Of a DNA stretch of 64,000 nucleotides, positions 34,391 through 45,913 are shown in pieces. The DNA comes from Pilaira anomala (lineage: Eukaryota > Mucoromycota > Mucoromycetes > Mucorales > Mucoraceae), in contig JAIXMQ010000007.1 of assembly GCA_025716855.1 (NCBI GenBank), positions 620,001 to 684,000 on the forward strand, in the 5' to 3' direction. Both the position numbers and the translations under genes were made by a program. Below the pieces are notes generated by a model. The model made no database searches. It was not told the origin of the DNA and saw only the letters and a list, made by a program, of their open reading frames with translations. Position 1 is the stretch's first letter, and every line of letters starts with the position of its first letter.

Positions 34391-37300
34391 TTACAACAAC
34401 AAGTATTTACTTAGGACATGATCTAATGATTCAGCCCAAAACTTGATTGTTCTACGCTTCTTATACTCGTATTGATTCAATTCTCTAGACTTGTGTTGAA
34501 TACTATGCATCATTTGATTTAAAAAAACCATTTCATTTAAATGATATCCATGTTTTCGGTTAGAAACAGACACAATTAAAATCAAGCAAACCCAAGCCTC
34601 GATCAAGTAATCCTCTTTCAATTCATACCCAATATACACAAGTATATCCATCATCACTTGAGAGAATTCTGTAACAGACCAAACCGATCGATCCATCTCC
34701 AACAACTCAAGTCTACAGGTCCAATCTAATAAATATAACAAGATTTTAACAATTGGTTTCCACCTTGTTACTTCATGATGTCTAATATTTGCTAGTTTAG
34801 TTATGGCTAGTCCTAATCCGCGCACATGATACGTAAATAACAAAACAAGTTCATCCTTTTCCTTATTCGAAAGTACTGGAACCCACTGAGAAAGGCAGAT
34901 CGAGATAAACGTATAAGCATAATCATGACCCTCAATCTCTTCATTTATATCCAAGTTTGGACTATACTGATCATTTGAACAAAGATGAAATAGATCTTGA
35001 AATATTCTAGAAAACATGTCTTTGATAATAAATGTTTGTTTTCCATTAATTTGTTTCCAATAATACCGTTTTTCAAACAAGGTCAAATCAGAATGTGTTT
35101 CCTTGAATTGATCGTATTTGTGCTTTTCTTTTGGATTCTTTGAGATTAAAGGTACAATTAATTCATGATGTAAATATACTGTATCCCTTAACCCAACGAT
35201 ATGTCGAATATCTGGTTCCTTTAACTTTTCAATACGTTGAATCACACTATCCAATGAATAAATAAGTGGCTTCCCATTTACTTGTTCTGTATTAAATACA
35301 TGACGATTTAAATAATCTGTAATATTATAATTTCCAATATAGATCGGGGTTCCTTTATAGACCATCGATTGTCGTGTTGTGTTCATATAAATATCATCAA
35401 ACGCTCTTAGTGGCAAGTTTCCTGTACTAAGCAGGTTGTTTTGATCCAAATAATTCTGACCTTCTCTCCTTCCATTTTCATGCCAATTCCTATGACCACT
35501 ATTACTTTCTGTATTCATTCCTGTGTTCCTTCTATCTGAAGTATAAGATGTATAATAAGGTCTATGTACATAAATATCATCTACAGTTCTTCTAGGTCGT
35601 CTCTTTTGTTTTAATGATGAATTAGAATAATCATTTCTACCACCTGTCAACTTAGTGTTATTTTTTCTTCCTATCGATTTAGCACGTCCAGCGTTATAAT
35701 TATTGTGATTGACTGCTCGATTCTTAGTGGCTGAAGAAGCTGGTCTTCGGGAGCTTCCAGTAGGTTGAACGCCGCGATTGTTTCCTGTTGTATGCGTACC
35801 ATGTCTAGATATTCTATTAAATTCTATGGCCTGTGACGCATCCACGGTAGTATTGGGTATATAGAGTGAATTAGTGGCGTTCCGAGTATCATTATTGACG
35901 TTGGGTGAATCAACATGAGTGACAGGTGTAGTAGTACCACGGCTTTTATATTCAGGAATAAAATATCTATCAATTTTACCACGATTGGCACGTTCATCAA
36001 TGATACCATGATGTCTTGTTGTATTTTCGTATTCCATTTCATCATTACCGTTATAATCCATTGGATTATTATCATTATCATAATACATTCGATCATCGCT
36101 GTAATCTACTGTATCGTCTGTCCCAAATATAGCACCATGATCATCCCCATAATCAACTGTATCCCCATGATCCATAATATAATCATCTTCAAATTCAACC
36201 CCCTCACCATAATCCATGATGGACTCATCATCGTCATAATATACACTGTTTTCCACTCTAATCGTACCATTATCGCGTTGAGTCGTATCTACGCCAGCTC
36301 TCTCATCTTGCTCGTCCTCACTATCTTCACGAAACAGTGCAAATACGTCCTCTGCATTTCTAGTTGTATGATTCTTATCCTTTCTCACTACTAGAGCATT
36401 TGAAGAAGCAGCAGAAGCCTTCATTGCTTTAGCTAGTTTTCGATTCCTAAGCTCCTCTTCTAATTTCTTTTCATTTAGTTTCAAGTAAGATGCAGGCAAG
36501 ACGTTCTTGAGGCTTCTTGCTTGAAGGTCTCGAATATCCATGCGTTGTCTTTTATGATCTCTGTATTCAAATTCATCTTCAACAATCGGTACTAAACTAC
36601 GGGTGTTGTCTCTTTCAGTTGGTTCTCTTTGAACTCTTTGTTGCACTACAGGCTCACTTGGGAAATCAAATATTCGGTTAATTTCCTCTTCTGTCATTTC
36701 TCTCACTTCTTGCTCCTGTTCCTCCTCTTCCTCCTCTTCCTCCTCTTCCTCCTCGTCCCCCTCTTCTTCTTCACTGTCATCTATTAATACTTTTCTTTTC
36801 TTTAGACGAGGACGTCTAAACACTACTTCTTCATCTGACTCATTTCCAGATTCACTCAGTGATTCAGTATGTGTATCATCAATAGGCATAGGTCCAAGTA
36901 AAGGCCTAGGCACTGCTCTTGGATTCAACTCGAATGCAAATATATCTTTATTACGTACCTCAGTATGTTGTGAAGAAGCAAATGTGCGTTCCTTTCGCTT
37001 ACTACCTTTCTTCTTTGTTGAAAATGTGATGACTTTTTTCTTTTCTTTGACTTTAGTTGAAGGAGGTAAAATCAATTTACTGAGACCATATTTTTGAAGT
37101 TCTTCTGGGTACTTTATGTTTCGTGAGTTTATTTGTATTGGTTCAATCAGGGATGATCGAGGTCTTTCCACTGTATCGAGTGTCGATACGGGTCGTACTT
37201 CCATGTCAGAAGACAAACTCAATTCTGATCTAGATGATGATGGCTCTGCATGGGAAGATAATATTATTGATTTTGTACTGGTTTTAGGTACACGAGAAGA

Positions 37301-38520
37301 CGAAGAAGCTACAGTTTTTGGGGCTGATAATGATTTTTTTGAAGCTTTTGAATTAGATGTAGGTTTATCTCGAACAACACCCAAGGAATTCAACTCCTGT
37401 GTTGAAATTGTATCTATAGGCTCATCCACACGTTGTGTATCAAGAGGAGTGAAATCCGTATCTGAATCATCATCTGGATTATATGTTATATTCAAAGTTT
37501 CTTTTAATTTGGATTTCTCTGATATTCTACCCAATAGTTTTTTGAATTGTGCGCTTTCTAATGTAAAGGGTTGTAATTGAATTGCGTTACGTTTTCGTAA
37601 TGAGATACCTGGACGTGAAGATCGGACTGATTTGGATGAGGATTGAGGTGTGGATGGTACAGATAGTTGCTCTATTAATGTGTTTTCTACATGTGGTTGT
37701 TGATCAGAAGGTTCTTCTCTGGGTGATTGTGTGGGATCGAATTCCACTAGATCAAGCGATTGAAGTTTTTGGGAACATATATCCGTGTTTTCGTTTATCA
37801 TATCCATGCTTATATCTTTTGTCATTGGGGATCGCATCTCTTGGTTTTCGGTTGTCTCAAGAATGTTGTCCATTGTGCCGTTATTAAAGAGATCTAAGTG
37901 ACTCATATAAGTGTCGATATTATCTACTGAGGTATTACTATCTTTTGATATTTCAGGCATGTCTCTATTATCCATTGAATCATCTCTATCTATTGAATTT
38001 CCAAGTGACTCGATATCCTCCATAAAATCATCTTTTTCTTCTAAGATTATAGGCGACTCAATATCTTTATTTTGCTGTGATTTTGAGATTCTATTCAGCT
38101 CTGTATTATCTACTGATTCAAGTTTATCTTGTGGAATTTGAGTTACTTCGATATCATCTTTTTGTTGTGGTTTCGGTGGGGCATTTCCAATATCCCAAAA
38201 AGGATCGTGTTCAAGTGCTTGCAGTAGATCGTCGTCGCTACCAAACATATCGTCTTCCGAATCACTTTGTTTTTTGGGAGCTGTAGTTTTGGGTATATCG
38301 AGATCAAGTAACTGTTCTATAGTAAAGTTTGGTAACTCGTCGAGACAATGGTCAATTGAAAAGTCTAAAAAAAAAAGTTGTGTTGGAAAAAAAAAAAGGT
38401 ATATAAAAAAAATATATATTTATAACAAATACCTGACATGAGTAAGTTTTCTTCAAAGGTAGAGTCTTGGGTATTAGTTTCTGAATTCATGGTTACATTG
38501 GAACTATGTTCGAAGCTCAT
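34391..38520 (-). CDS. Large acidic nuclear-type protein, possibly Mms22/Mus7-like
   Basis: Two exons (38433-38520 and 34391-38364) encode 1353 aa. The N-terminal ~550 residues are disordered and Ser/Asp/Glu-rich, with many SQ/TQ and SP sites and an uninterrupted Glu run after KKRKVLIDDSEEEEGDEEE. A Tyr/Asp/Asn-rich repetitive stretch (DYGEGVEFEDDYIMDHGDTV) and a basic region follow. The last ~350 residues are ordered and helical: PLRAFDDIYMNTTRQSMVYK, IGNYNITDYLNRHVFN, YTFISICLSQWVPVL and WTCRLELLEMDRSVW. The layout recalls the Mms22/Mus7 replication-repair scaffolds of fungi, though the protein ends earlier than those. I cannot confirm the family by eye. The DDIYMN motif occurs in similar form twice (also VDDIYVHRP). 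Confidence 0.6.
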
Positions 38521-39848
38521 ATTTTTGAGATCGTTGACCAAAGTTAACGTTTTTTCTTTTTTTATATTTTTGGTCCTTTTTTTTTTAACGTGTTTTGAAA
38601 GTCCGTGTATTTTTTAAAAAAAATAGACGCGTTTACATTCATCATGTATGAAAGGAAAAAAAATGGGAGTATGCGTGGTTACCTGTGTATGCTATATTTA
38701 CTGTAAATTCCATGCTTAAATGTTACAGTCGTCACCCATGTATATTATTTACATTAAGCAAGTAAGTGTTCTCAAAATAAAATGAGTTCCGTAGAAATCA
38801 TGGATTCACCGTATCATCAGTTAAAGATATCCAAAGTTAATATACATAGCCTGTAGCTCGAATCAAAGCCTCTTTGTTTTAATTTCAAGCTCAAGGAGAA
38901 AAAAAAAACTATAAAACTTCGTCTTGTATCTATATATGACAGTCTTAATGATAAAGGCAATGCTATATATGTCTATTTGTAAAACGTGCATAAAATCGAG
39001 AAATTAACTTTATATGCATTAAAGTTCATCTATTGATATGTAGTCATCCTCCATTTCACTTTCCAACTTGGCAAAAACAGGCTAATCCTCTTTCAAGAAA
39101 AAAGAGGGGAGGTTGAGAGGAAAAAATTCATTCTAAACAAAAAAAAAAGGACAGGTGATGATCGTTTTAGCCAAAGAAAAATTGTTGATGCGATGGCATT
39201 GTCTGGTGTTGTGGTATGTGGTCGGGCTATATGTATCCCAATATTAGATAGTCTTATGTTGTAGCCGACTAGGTTGTAATATAATGCTGTCCCTTTTTCA
39301 CCGGGACAGTAGCACTATGTGTTACTGCTTTAGGCTTTAGATGACGATTATCGAGCCCAATAGTGATAAAAATTTACCTATTGAAGTGCTGAAAAAGATA
39401 TTTCCATTTCTTTTTTATCTGGATTCCAATATAACTTGCCATCCGCTGTAGGAATTAGTTCAATAAAATCCTTTATTTACAATTGTACAATACTTAACAT
39501 TCGCTTATGCAAAACTGCTTTGGTTTTGAAAGATTGCTCATTCCTGTACGTAAATTAAAATCGAAGCGATTTTATACAGTTTCGGTAGAAATAATGAAAT
39601 AAACTGACATATATATTATGTCACACTAATATCGACTCTAAATGATTATATACGGAACTGATGGCCTTGTATATGATGAAGCCATTAAAAACAAAGTGGT
39701 AGCTAACTAGTGATAGTTTATTTCGGATCTGTTAAATCGTTTAGTTATATCCGTCATCTCAGGAGCTCACTTTGTCCTAGAATACAGGTTCAGGTCTGTT
39801 TTTGTATTTTATCATAAAAAAGTTTAACATTACTTGGAATAAAGAAGG

Positions 39849-39882
<34 letters not shown>

Positions 39883-41202
39883 TAAAATAAACTTTTAATT
39901 GGTGTTAAAAGTATCGACAGACTCATCAATAAATTCTTATTTGACAGCAGTAATTTCTAAAAAGTTTAATAGTTACACGGTCATGCATTTAATGAGAATC
40001 ATTTATATGGATTTGTAGTCAAGTTCGAAACCTCCCAATATTAAAGAATTAAGCCAAATAATGATTATATCAATAGCATACATACGAATTATTAAAAAAT
40101 GCAGATATAACATAGAGTTGATTGATATTTATAAAGTTCGAAGATATATATTTTAACAAAAAATTGAAAGCATCCGTAACAAAATTTTCTTTTAATTGAT
40201 TATTAAAGTTTACTGAAAAAAAAAAAAAAAAAAAAAAAAAAACGAACTATACGAAGGTAATGATTCAGACAAGACACACACACGTAAGCTGAAAAATTAG
40301 AAATTCGCCTTTTTGTACAAAGAGATTTTTTTAAAATTATGATACGTAGACTTCTTTATTGTAAAAGATCAAGCTTAAACAGATTAGATTATTGATTAAA
40401 TGTATGTTAAGCAGTTAGTTTAGTAAAGTCCTTGAGTGTTTCAGTTTTAAAGAAAAACCATGAAGTTTATTACTTGAGTCGGAATCTAATCTCTTTTAAT
40501 TACATTCATATAGGCATGTGGATATTGTGTAGTGATAGTATAAGTGGATATATATGGGTAGATACAAAGGAGTGAAGTGTCATATGTTACAAATTATGTT
40601 TTTTTTTTGACAAAGGTCTATCAAAAAAAAAAAAAAAAAAAAAAAAAATACCCACTCCATGAGTGTGTAACAAAACATATGGTGGAGATCAAACAACTTG
40701 CGTTGTGGCAATATTCAATAAATAAGCAAAAAGTCGGGAAAACATATGAAAAAAGGAAAAATTCGTAAGATTGTTCTAAAATGAGAAAAGTGCTAAACCA
40801 AAATAAACCTATATCTTCTCCATCTTCTCTAATATTATTGGATTACAGGTCGATATCTTAAGGAGTGTTATCTTTTGTTTATTTGAAGTTTCAGGAATTT
40901 GAAAAAAAAAAATAATCATTGCTCATAATATGGTATAGTTATCATCAAAAAAATTCAAAAAATGTCTTAAAGAAGACGATTGAATAACAATCGATTTATA
41001 AAAAGCTCTTTTACAGTAATTGTTATCAGGGATTATCATTTCAATTTTTTTTTTTTTTTTTTTTTTCATTTTTTTTTGCATGATAAGTGTAACAGTAATG
41101 GTGGGAGTCAAATTATGCTTTATGATTTTTATTATATAAGCCTTCACTTTTTCCTTTTTTTTTTCTTCTCTTTTTCTCTCTCTCTATAACAATTCAATTA
41201 AG
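38521..41202. other. Gene-poor 2.7-kb region
   Basis: AT-rich, with poly-T at 39852-39881 and poly-A runs near 40217 and 40625. The only structure I see is the pair of hairpins at 39287-39327. No supportable gene. Confidence 0.45.
39287..39327. other. Two adjacent hairpins, possible structured RNA
   Basis: CTGTCCC at 39287-39293 pairs perfectly with GGGACAG at 39303-39309 around a 9-nt loop. The same CAG begins a second 9-bp stem, CAGTAGCAC (39307-39315) with GTGTTACTG (39319-39327), one G-T pair and a TAT loop. The stems share three bases, so they are alternative or mutually exclusive at their base. GC-rich compared with the surroundings. No known RNA family recognised. Confidence 0.35.
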
Positions 41203-41856
41203 ATGCTTCGCTTAATCTGTTACATGATTTCGGCTATTAGCTTTGTTTTTCGTAAGTATATCCGCAGTGACCATATATTTCATGTAAGTTTATACTCATT
41301 TTTTTTTTTTTATATTTGTATAGCTCCTGCCTCCTTCCTCTTCGAGGACTTCAAAGTTACACACTGTAACTTTGTTTTAAAAATCGACTCGGCCCCTACG
41401 TGGGTACAAGAAACCTCTGCTGTTCAGGTTTGTAAGGCTCCTACATTGAAAGCTTTGTTCGAAGAAGCATCTGTTCCCAACGTTTGTTTGTTAAAAGAGC
41501 AACCAAAAGATCTCTTTGTTTTAAAAACCTATCCAAAAGACCTCTTTGTTTTAAAACCAACTTTTCCTGTCCTTCCTGTTTGCTTTCCTGTCTCTCCTCT
41601 TCTTTCCGCTCCCACTCTCCCCCCTTCATTTCCTTCGTTAAAACCGGGACTCGTCCCAACAGGTAAACCTTCTGCTTTGTTAGTAGATGGTTTGTTTGAG
41701 CGCCTGTTGGTTGTCTCAAAAGAATTGTTGTTGAAGGATGGTTATCCCAACCGTTGTTCAATAACAATTTTTGTATTATTCTTGTATCTCACTTTGGTGA
41801 GACCAAGAATACGCAGACATAAAACGCGATGCAGTTATCCGTATTGTTCAAAATAA
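41203..41856 (+). CDS. Putative secreted or membrane protein, family unknown
   Basis: A CT-rich leader precedes an ATG at 41203. Exons 41203-41251 and 41324-41856 join in frame (donor GTAAGT, acceptor TTTGTATAG) to give 193 aa. The N-terminus MLRLICYMISAISFVF looks like a signal peptide. The middle has a short direct repeat (PKDLFVLKTYPKDLFVLKP) and a Pro/Leu/Ser-rich stretch (PVLPVCFPVSPLLSAPTLPP). Near the C-terminus ITIFVLFLYLTLV could be a membrane segment, followed by a basic tail with two Cys (HKTRCSYPYCSK). Without splicing the frame is also open. I do not recognise the protein. Flanked by gene-poor DNA, so it may be fast-evolving. Confidence 0.45.
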   Translation: MLRLICYMISAISFVFRKYIRSDHIFHVSLYSFFFFYICIAPASFLFEDFKVTHCNFVLKIDSAPTWVQETSAVQVCKAPTLKALFEEASVPNVCLLKEQPKDLFVLKTYPKDLFVLKPTFPVLPVCFPVSPLLSAPTLPPSFPSLKPGLVPTGKPSALLVDGLFERLLVVSKELLLKDGYPNRCSITIFVLFLYLTLVRPRIRRHKTRCSYPYCSK

Positions 41857-42043
41857 AAATTATAATTTAAAAAAAAAATAATTCTGTCTCATCATATATG
41901 TATCATGTCTTTTATATTTTTAACAGTTGTTTATTGCTTCTCCAGATTAATAAATATACTTTGAATGTCTTTATTAATAGATGTCTTGTATATCCAATAA
42001 GAATGTAGTAAATATATATATAAATGAATTAAAACACATAAGC

Positions 42044-42253
42044 TCAAAAGTGTTCCACAGTATCATTAATGTCGTCATGGACTGATGATGCTCGCTTGCT
42101 ATGCTTTTTTTTTTGAGTACTTATAATGATACTTCCAGTATCCATGTATTCATTTGTATACTTAATAAGCATGTTTCTACGATATTCGGTTGTTTTTTCA
42201 AACCTAAATTTCTTGGCAGCCTTGGATGAAGCGTCTGTTTTGTTGAATCCATC
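42044..42253 (-). pseudogene. Orphan last exon of unknown gene
   Basis: After a CTAATTTAG acceptor the minus strand reads GFNKTDASSKAAKKFRFEKT, then TEYRRNMLIKYTNEYMDTGS, and ends DDINDTVEHF with a TGA at 42044. The composition is protein-like, with a basic segment. I find no upstream exon, so this is probably the remains of a larger gene. Confidence 0.3.
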
Positions 42254-43147
42254 TAAATTAGTAGTTTATGAGAAAATGTAATGCCCTATCTGATGATTTT
42301 AAGTGGGCATAATTATTTGGTTAGATATGTAATCATGAAAAACAATACTTTCTAAAGATTAAAAATTAATGTTTTTTGCCTGCGCTCAATTTTTTATGTA
42401 GTCAACACGTAAAATATGTGAAAATAAACTGATGGAAGTCGCGAAATGTTAATAAAAAATAAAGACCCTGTTAAACCTTTCCAATAACCTCTTAATTTGG
42501 CATTATAAAAAATGAAAAAAAAAAAACTTTGCTTTACAAAAAAAAAACCTTTTCTTTTGATCAATCATATAAAATTATTATAAAATGGGTTATAGGACAC
42601 CTGAAATCGATTATATTCCTTTGGAAAAACTAAAAAAAAAAAAAAGGCAATACGGATAAAAGAGCTTATAATTGCTTATAAAAACTTGCCGAAAAAGCTT
42701 TAAGAAATGGGACGTATAGTGTTACATATGAAAAAAAAAAATTATCAAATATTTCTCCCAGTAAAAGCAAACATGATACGCTCTCGATTTTATTTTTAAG
42801 CTGCTATAAAATAAAGTCGGTACCGATTCTCACCTTACCGATTTTACAACAGCTTAAAAATAAAATCGAATTACTACCCTTTCGTTACCCCGCTACCCTT
42901 AAACGTTACATATTCGTTACCCCATTACCATCGTCGAGCTTCTTGTCACGTATACATAGGCTTGCGTTCAGACAAGTGAAAAACTTAAGGAATATTTGAA
43001 GTAGTATATGTTTTATAATAATTATAAAAAAAAAATATAATATTCTAATTACTGATTTGTTATCTTTTTTTTTTCATGTTATAATACGAATATTTGAGAC
43101 TATTTGACGATTTGTAAAAATGCAACAGTCCTCTAGCTTTACCCTTA
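42254..43147. other. Intergenic with a palindromic hairpin
   Basis: AT-rich, no gene. Contains the inverted repeat at 42784-42869. Just downstream, at about 42886-42930, CGTTACCCC-like units recur (CTACCCTTTCGTTACCCCGC, then CGTTACCCCATTACC). Confidence 0.4.
42784..42869. repeat. 20-bp perfect inverted repeat (hairpin)
   Basis: TCGATTTTATTTTTAAGCTG at 42784-42803 is the exact reverse complement of 42850-42869. The 46-bp interior holds a second near-palindrome around GTCGGTACCGATT. Possible remnant of a small inverted-repeat element or a cruciform. Confidence 0.8.
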
Positions 43148-43468
43148 TTAAAGATTGATTTCCAAGATATTATTTTCTTGCCTTCTGTTTGCTCCTTGAT
43201 AAATGCAGCATCTTATTCGGTGTATTTCTTTACCGGTTTGTTCAAGATGTCGATAACTATCAAGCTCACTTCCTAATCTTTCGGTCCAAAGCAAGCCCTC
43301 CTCTTTAGTATTCTTTCTTTTCTTGTCTTCATCGTTATCTTCTTCTTCGTCTTTTAAAATGCTTTGAAAGCTTCTTTTGACATGTTGGAACTGATACGAA
43401 AGAGTACTCTTGTTCAGGTCTTCATTACAAATATTTTTCAATATCTTCTTCACGGTAGATGATAACAA
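43148..43468 (-). CDS. Hypothetical protein, possibly a fragment
   Basis: Open frame of 106 aa starting MLSSTVKKILKNICNEDLNK, with an acidic-basic linker DEEEDNDEDKKRKNTKEEG and a charged helical end TERLGSELDSYRHLEQTGKE. The amino-acid composition looks genuine and not like a translated A/T run, but no domain is recognised. It lies next to decayed genes on the same strand and may be one of their pieces. Confidence 0.3.
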   Translation of the reverse strand: MLSSTVKKILKNICNEDLNKSTLSYQFQHVKRSFQSILKDEEEDNDEDKKRKNTKEEGLLWTERLGSELDSYRHLEQTGKEIHRIRCCIYQGANRRQENNILEINL

Positions 43469-43615
43469 TACGTAACTGTGGTTAGCTCTGTTTTCTTTTT
43501 TTTTTTTTGGGAATACTGTTTATTTTATGTGTTGCGGTAAACCCCCCCCCCAAGAGCAACCATAAAATTCAAGTTGTCATCATCAAGATGATTTAAGAAC
43601 TCCATTGAAACAAAG

Positions 43616-43866
43616 TTACTTGACAGCCAATTTTATTTTGAAGTAGGCGCCACCAAATTGGTAACCACCTTGTGAGACAGAGATAGAAATAGCAGTATTA
43701 CCGCACGATGCAACAATATGTTGTTGCACACCTCGTTGCGTTGACACATCATTGTATTGTAATCTCTATCTTTACATATCGTTTGATTGAAACCTCTATC
43801 TCTACTCTTACAGGAGTAAATTTTGAGTCTGGAAATGTCTTGTTGTACGGCGCTTCTCTTGTCTTT
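43616..43866 (-). pseudogene. C-terminal relic of unknown gene
   Basis: The minus strand reads AREAPYNKTFPDSKFTPVRV and continues to a stop. One frame over it reads DVSTQRGVQQHIVASCGNTA, then ISISVSQGGYQFGGAYFKIK, to a TAA at 43616. A GTAAGA sequence after FTP could be an intron donor, but no clean acceptor was found. The alternating beta-like pattern suggests a secreted or lectin-like domain (weak inference). Confidence 0.3.
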
Positions 43867-43873
43867 AGTCTAT

Positions 43874-45027
43874 TTAATTGGGATTAGTATACCAGTCAGA
43901 TTCTTTTTCAGGTGCAACAATCTTTTCAAGTTTTTGAAGATGATGTTTGAAAAATAAATAGGTTATTCAACGTTTTCTTAAACCATCCAATTGAATGTAA
44001 ATCAGTAGGTATAATGAAACCACCACACAATGATGAGCACAACATCCTCAAGCTTCTACATAGAAAACATATTTCCAGCTAAACCTAGATAGTATCGTAT
44101 GTAAATATTTAAATCCATTAAAATATTCGCAGGCCTTTAACCAATCATATGGTATATATATCGTTTATTTTTTTATTTTTTTTTCAAAGTACTTGTTCAG
44201 AATGTTGTTTAAGATAACGGAGTTGACTCTAGTATTCTTTGCCTTTTGCTCTTCAATAAGTTTTGTCGTGGTATCAACTTTCTTCCATTCTGAACTAGAT
44301 AATTCAAGGCCGGTCGAACACATCATCAAATCAGTCTTCCTTCCTATGACATTCCTCTTGTTGTCTTTGTCCTTGCACAGGCTCATGTTGAACATACGAG
44401 CATCTTTGGTAATGTTGGATAAATTTTCAACACTATGTGTGTTATTATATCATGTTAGTACAAGAAATAAATAACTTGATAGGTAACCTACTCTTTCATC
44501 AGAAATTTAGCATCATTAAATATTATGTCTAGGATTGGTGCAGCTCTTCTGTAAGCAGTATGCTCTAAATTCCTTGTCATATTTAGTAATATGTTTTCCA
44601 GTATGTCCAACATTTGAAGTAGTTCTTTGTCAAAGGTTTCTTCAATTAATAAAATCGCCTTTTTAAAAGCCACAATTGCTTCTGATTTTGTTTGCATTAA
44701 GGTGACTAAATTTCTATAGAATAAAAAGGTAAGATTGCGCTATGAAAATCTATAAAAAGGTATTAACAATACATCCAGATGCTCACTTAAGATTCTAGGA
44801 TTTATGTCAGTACCTTCATATTCATGCTTAGCGATCGGCTGATATATCTCAACCTCCTTCTTTTCACTACTTGCTATGCATACTCTATGGATATCTTCTT
44901 CTTTCTCTATTACAACAGGTGTACCTCCTTTATCCGCTATAGCTGCTGCTCTCGAAGCTATTTGGTCGTCCCATTGAACCTTCGTCTTCAATGAAATACC
45001 AAGTAATTCCGCCAACGCTATCACCAT
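43874..45027 (-). pseudogene. Decayed member of a Mucorales-specific protein family
   Basis: Three good exons (44768-45027, 44492-44713 and from 44432) join in frame. They read MVIALAELLGISLKTK ... EHLDVLNLVTLMQTKSEAIV ... FLMKDVENLSNITKDARMFN ... MSLCKDKDNKRNVIGRKTDL, then GLELSSSEWKKVDTTTKL and EEQKAKNTRVNSVILN. The 'GRKxDL...ELSSSEWKK...QKAKNxRxNxxIL' signature is that of a large orphan family which I recall from Mucor and Rhizopus. After a stop the family's C-terminal part is still readable in shifted frames: GLAGNMFSM, KLEDVVLIIVWW, IIPTDLHSIGWFKKTLNNLF and HHLQKLEKIVAPEKE, ending at 43874. Stops and frameshifts in the last third make it a pseudogene; the first two thirds are intact. Confidence 0.6.
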
Positions 45028-45031
45028 TCTT

Positions 45032-45337
45032 ATGACTAAAGCTCTTCAAACACGTCAACAGTCTTTTATCGTGGAAGGTCTTCCTCATGCTCCTCTTGCT
45101 AATATGGCAGCATATTGGTTCTCCTTATCACCCATATCTGTTGTGGTCATTCACCTTACGATCACTTATTTAAAGAGAGAGAAAAAAAAAGATGCCATCA
45201 CTTCTTTGTGATAAAGCTATAATATATCTTTCCAATGATGACATGTCTTATGAATGCAGATTTCATAGTTATTTAATTCTTAAAACAATCTCTTATCTAG
45301 ATTGGGTAGGTCAAAAAAGAGATCAAAGCTGAAGCGG
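45032..45337 (+). pseudogene. Frameshifted coding relic, divergent from the preceding gene
   Basis: An ATG four bases from the start of the minus-strand orphan gene opens MTKALQTRQQSFIVEGLPHA, then PLANMAAYWFSLSPISVVV. One frame over it continues DKAIIYLSNDDMSYECRFHS, then YLILKTISYLDWVGQKRDQS. Both pieces look coding. No family recognised. Confidence 0.25.
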
Positions 45338-45434
45338 TAAGGAAGATTTATTGTGAGATACATATTAAAAAAAAAAAAGAAAAAAAAGTGAAAGAGCCCC
45401 CCAAAAAAAATAACAATCAAATAACAATCAGCCC

Positions 45435-45617
45435 TTAATCGATACTGGGACTCTTGTAATTCAGCAGCTCAATGTACATTGCTGCTAATGACTTAATGAA
45501 CATGTTCATCTTTTCAATTCCTGCAAATGAGAACACAGTCAATGATTTTGGTACTATCATGAAGGATTTAAAGTAATCTTTCTCAACTGCGTTAGAGTAT
45601 AAGCATGAGTTTTTCAC
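45435..45617 (-). pseudogene. Short coding-like fragment
   Basis: Sixty codons, MKNSCLYSNAVEKDYFKSFM ... FSFAGIEKMNMFIKSLAAMY, ending KSPSID. Possibly another C-terminal fragment of the Mucorales orphan family seen next door (weak resemblance). Confidence 0.2.
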
Positions 45618-45709
45618 TTTGCTAGCAAACTTTCATAATTCAAATGCATTGATGCTGGTAGCTGCACTTATAAAATGTACCTTTTGTATAAGCTTATATT
45701 GCATCCGCT

Positions 45710-45913
45710 TTGACCAGATATAAATTTGACCCAGTTTTACTAAAAGCAAAGTACACATACGAAGATCAATTGCTATCGTTAGTCTCTGAAATTAAACCAG
45801 AAGACATGGAATTTTTCCATTCAGGGAAGCCTCATAATGTTGTTATGAAATGGGACCATTGTTTTTGTGAGGGAAAGAAGCAAGGTCTTTTTTTTTTAGA
45901 AGCCATACCGTAG
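45710..45913 (+). pseudogene. Short coding-like fragment
   Basis: Sixty-seven codons, MTRYKFDPVLLKAKYTYEDQ ... GKPHNVVMKWDHCFCEGKKQ, ending abruptly at LEAIP. No intron signals, no domain recognised. The frame is open upstream without an obvious start, so it is probably a remnant. Confidence 0.2.
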
